Shown piece by piece: positions 59,381-64,000 of a DNA stretch of 64,000 bases. A model generated the notes under the pieces. The model worked only from the letters and a program-made list of their open reading frames with translations, searched no databases and was not told the origin of the DNA. A program made the translations under genes and the position numbers. The DNA is from Chrysomallon squamiferum (Eukaryota; Mollusca; Gastropoda; Neomphalida; Peltospiridae): assembly GCA_012295275.1 (NCBI GenBank), contig CM022673.1, forward strand, positions 17,517,310 through 17,581,309. The letters are read 5' to 3'. The first letter of the stretch is position 1, and the number at the start of each line of letters is the position of its first letter.

Positions 59381-60045
59381 TATATATATTGAGTTTAATT
59401 TGAAATTTTCAAATTTGGCTTGTTTACGTTGCTTAAACATTAGATAAAATAAAAATTTGATAATTTTATTTGGCAATGCTTCATAATTATTTTTTAAATT
59501 TGCTTGGAAAGTAAGAAAGACAAATTTTGAAAATGAAAGAGGGACTATTGATCTGATGTCTTATTTTAAATTTAATTTTTTTTTTTTATCTAGCCAAACT
59601 TGTACCAGTAGGCTATGGTATTAACAAACTGCAAATCACCTGCGTTGTGGAAGACGATAAGGTATAAACTGTTTTTATAAGTGTTTTTATGAGTGTAGAA
59701 TTATTGTAATTTGTTTTCCAAAAATGTAGGGAGAGAAAAAAATCCTTTAGTGAAATTTGAATCAGTTTATTATGTTCTGTATACAAAAGACAAAAATAAT
59801 AAAAATCAGTTTTATTTTATTTTTACTGACTGCATTTTTAAATTTTTTTAAAGTTCAAAATGATTTAAAATAATTCAAATTTAGGTTGGAATAAGAGACT
59901 AATTAAACAGTAAATTATTTTCTAAACGTTTACACTTATCTTTATTTGTTTACTTCAGGTTGGAACAGATTTTCTGGAAGAAAATATCACAGCATTTGAA
60001 GACTTTGTTCAGTCTGTGGACATTGTGGCCTTCAACAAAATCTGA
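57406..60045 (+). CDS. EEF1B2: elongation factor 1-beta (eEF1B-alpha), GDP/GTP exchange factor for eEF1A
   Basis: Exons: 57406-57485, 57951-58073, 58566-58744, 58984-59109, 59594-59661, 59959-60045 (TGA). They sum to 663 nt, 220 residues (human 225). The N-terminal GST_C-like domain (about 1-68: [22 protein letters not shown]) is followed by an acidic linker (91-109, [19 protein letters not shown]) and a charged helix. The catalytic EF1_GNE domain (about 130-220) has [39 protein letters not shown] and the invariant FNKI end. The protein reloads eEF1A with GTP in the eEF1 complex. Start chosen at AAAATGG, matching family N-termini, although the frame stays open upstream. The usual CK2 serine after DLFG is Asp here (D100). 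Introns are short. Confidence 0.97.
59332..59376. repeat. (TG)n(TA)n in EEF1B2 intron 4
   Basis: Short GT run followed by (TA)n. Confidence 0.9.
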
Positions 60046-60068
60046 ACTGTGACACTTTGTTTTAGTAA

Positions 60069-60074
60069 ATTAAA
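60069..60074 (+). terminator. polyadenylation signal of EEF1B2
   Basis: ATTAAA lies 24 bases past the stop, followed at 60091-60111 by a GT/T-rich stretch (atgtgtatgtgttctttttt) typical of a downstream element. This gives a very short 3' UTR. Confidence 0.6.
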
Positions 60075-60938
60075 CAATTATATTTCTGTCATGTGTATGT
60101 GTTCTTTTTTGTATATAGAGCGAATGTGGGTTTTAATCTTGTGATCAGAATACTTAAATTAGATATGATAGTTTTTGTTATCTTTCAGCCAGTTGCTTTG
60201 TTTTTCCAGTACAGTTAATAATAGGAGTAACTACGAATGGCTGTAGCATATGCTTTATTCTCTCTTTTGGAATATAAAAATAAAAAACAATTCACAGTAC
60301 ATTTTCTTGTATAAAGAATGTTTAATGGGCGATTCCACTGTCAACCTAGTTCTGGCGGTCGTGAATAATGTTGTATTTGATATTTCAGTTAAATAGTTTT
60401 GATATTATTAATTAATTTATTTTTATTGTTATAATAAAATAATTATTAATATTTAATGATAAAAATAATACATATATAATAATATTTGTGATTATATAGA
60501 TATGAAAAGTTGTTTATTTTCTGAATACAACTCAAACAGAATTTCTTAAGTTCAATTACTACTTGAAAAGACCGGAAAACATCGTAACCACGTGATCATA
60601 AATCGCGATGGCAACAATGCCAATACCGAAATATAACCAGTAATGTTTCAAAATTCGTTAAGATTAAATTTAACACCCAGTGGCCGATCCCGACCTACTT
60701 GTGATCCGAGTCACAAAGTGATTTATGTACTAACTTGTTAGATAGCGCTTATCTTTCAAAACCCGATTTCCACGAGTAGTTTTGTTTCCTGATGATCAGC
60801 ATTCTGCGACACTGGCTGAAACGAGGGTTTCCAGGTAACAAGTAATAAATGAGCTCAACTAATGTTGATATATTTTGATATTTAACAACAACAACAAAAA
60901 TTACGTCTCTCCATTTGAAAAAGTGCTATAGCTGAAGT

Positions 60939-61397
60939 CTTTAGAACAGGGGTGCGCAAACTTTCTTAAAGGCCGCATCGCTTTAACTTCATTGGCACTG
61001 CGGCCGCGCAAAATTTGTAAAATCTGATAAGCGTAACATGATTTTGCATACTTTTCTAACAGTGAACCTCTGTAACTTAAAATGATGCATATAAATATTG
61101 GGTGCGTTTACATGTTTCCATGAGAATTGACTTCATCCCTCTATGATTCCCAATAAAATGAAAATAAATAGTTTTTAATATTATATATTACTTTTATAAA
61201 ATAACATCTTTAGAACTGTCGGATCCAAAAATGAATATTGGACACTTTGTTGTGTACGGCATCTGACAGTCATATGAAATTCATGGGGTATGAGTGTTTA
61301 CACTGACATTCAGCCTCGTTATATTTCGAATGAGACGTTAAATGTGATGAGGCGACATCCTTCACAGGGCCGCAGGTTGCGCATCCCCGATTTAGAA
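60939..61397. mobile_element. hAT-like MITE with target-site duplication
   Basis: The left end CAGGGGTGCGCAAACTTTC (60947) and the right end CGCAGGTTGCGCATCCCCG (to 61389) are imperfect inverted repeats of the hAT type. They are flanked by 8-bp direct repeats ctttagaa (60939-60946) and atttagaa (61390-61397), seven of eight identical. The internal 443-bp body has no transposase, so it is non-autonomous. The rightmost base of the TIR is mutated. Confidence 0.85.
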
Positions 61398-61428
61398 GAA
61401 GTGTTTTATATCTTTTACATTTCTAATA

Positions 61429-61923
61429 CAGGTATCGAATCATTTATCCGGCAAGCTTGGGACTGGAGGTGCTCCGGATTTCTAGACACATACTAAATAC
61501 ATACTTCTTTTTCAATCCATTAAATCTGAAGTTGATCATTAATAAATAGGATGAAAATTAAACGAAGAAAAGAAAGAACATAATGTTATTTAAACGATAT
61601 CTGTACAAATTAATACACTTCTTAAAACACTGACATTTCTTACAATATCATGTATAATATATCAAATGAAAATTAAATAAATAAAAATAAAAAAACATAA
61701 TTTAGTTTAACAGGTATAATGACTTCTGTGAGAGATTTACCTCTACACAGCAACAGTCTCACTTAAACCGTTCAGCGTCACGGAAAAGACTAATGCAGCG
61801 AGTGGCGTTTTACAGCGTGACTAATTTAAAAGTAGCCACTCAATAATGATAATAATAATAAATAACTGTCTGTTTTCTGGATTTTCCGGATTTCCGGATG
61901 CCGGATAAATGGTTCGGTACCTG
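61429..61923. mobile_element. pogo/Tigger-like MITE
   Basis: The left end CAGGTATCGAATCATTTATC and the right end, which reads CAGGTACCGAACCATTTATC on the - strand, are inverted repeats, continuing with CCGGCA and further matches around CCGGATTT. A TA precedes the left end. The right flank is AA, so the TA duplication is imperfect. The 495-bp body carries no transposase. It starts 31 bases after the hAT-like element's right duplication. Confidence 0.8.
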
Positions 61924-62092
61924 AACAGTTAGAATTTTGAGATTATAAGCACGTTTAGTCTTCTTTGTAACGTATTACTTTAACATGTAATAAGTAATTA
62001 AATAAAATTGTGTAGAAAATGGAATTATTTAAAAATGATTTAAATTAAGAAAAAACATACAAAAACAAATTTTCTGACAGTTGCTTGATTTG

Positions 62093-62106
62093 TTTATTCC
62101 TTTATT
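62093..62106 (-). terminator. polyadenylation signals of the FReD gene
   Basis: On the - strand AATAAA occurs at 62106-62101 and 62098-62093, about 110 bases past the stop codon. Confidence 0.55.
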
Positions 62107-62213
62107 CGGTCGTAGTTAAAATACAAACAAAAAGCACGTGGACGGAAGTGAGCGTGAAGTCAGTACCAGTGTTTGTAAGGGGCACAATGAACGACGATTT
62201 GAATAAAATTTCT

Positions 62214-63732
<1,519 letters not shown>

Positions 63733-64000
63733 CTTAGGTAAACAAACGAAAAGAAAAAGGTTAACAAAAAGTCAAGCTATATCTTCGTGTTTAAAAAGAA
63801 ATTAACAAAAACAGAATTAAGTAACAACAACAACAATCGAAACAATAAATAAATAATTAAAATAATTAAATAAATATATGAAGAGAGAATCGGACAAGTA
63901 TATTAAATCTGATTTGTAAGAACACGTAAAACGAAACAAACCGCAGCTTTGTAGCATGTATAAAGTCATATTTTATTATTAAGAAAGACTGATGGTCAGA

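Larger units (their letters stand above)
60075..62213. other. intergenic region between EEF1B2 and the FReD gene
   Basis: Apart from the two transposons, this is AT-rich sequence without recognisable genes. The block 60560-60830 is less AT-biased but shows nothing identifiable. Confidence 0.6.

Overview
This is a eukaryotic nuclear window: every gene is split into short exons with GT/AG introns, the DNA is very AT-rich, and microsatellites are abundant. The protein set (an FReD lectin-like gene, a secreted CBM14-like/laminin-G protein resembling molluscan shell-matrix proteins of the Pif/BMSP type, and ordinary bilaterian housekeeping genes) suggests a lophotrochozoan, most likely a mollusc. 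The species cannot be fixed from sequence alone.

Layout, left to right. (1) 8-5262, + strand: the C-terminal half of FBXL4 (nine exons; the 5' part lies outside the window). (2) 5263-12572: intergenic, mostly AT-rich and simple repeats. (3) 12573-28700, + strand: a small single-pass membrane protein with four PPxY motifs (VOPP1/WBP1-like), stretched over 16 kb by a 10-kb first intron. That intron is full of microsatellites and holds a large inverted repeat (15306-18072) that carries a cysteine-rich ShKT-like terminal exon. (4) 28701-35406: intergenic or 3' region with two weak candidate exons. (5) 35407-38949, - strand: complete UBE3D (422 aa, seven coding exons). (6) 39679-45082, + strand: a complete 286-aa secreted CBM14-like/LamG protein, divergent from UBE3D. 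(7) 47096-55824, - strand: complete NDUFS1, the 75-kDa complex I subunit (731 aa, 19 coding exons). (8) 57406-60045, + strand: complete EEF1B2 (220 aa, six exons), head-to-head with NDUFS1, the same arrangement as in human. (9) 60046-62213: two adjacent non-autonomous DNA transposons (hAT-like and pogo/Tigger-like). (10) 62214-63732, - strand: a fibrinogen-related domain gene, possibly incomplete at its 5' end.

All exon models were built by hand from homology, splice consensus and phase. Each complete CDS sums to a multiple of three. The genes are not an operon. They share only local promoter arrangements: NDUFS1/EEF1B2 and UBE3D/LamG are both divergent pairs. Recurrent oddities are tandem repeats that copy splice junctions, microsatellites that serve as the polypyrimidine tract of acceptors, three same-strand copies of a ~127-bp repeat inside NDUFS1, and a repeated CRE plus AAAATGGC motif pair in the VOPP1-like introns.
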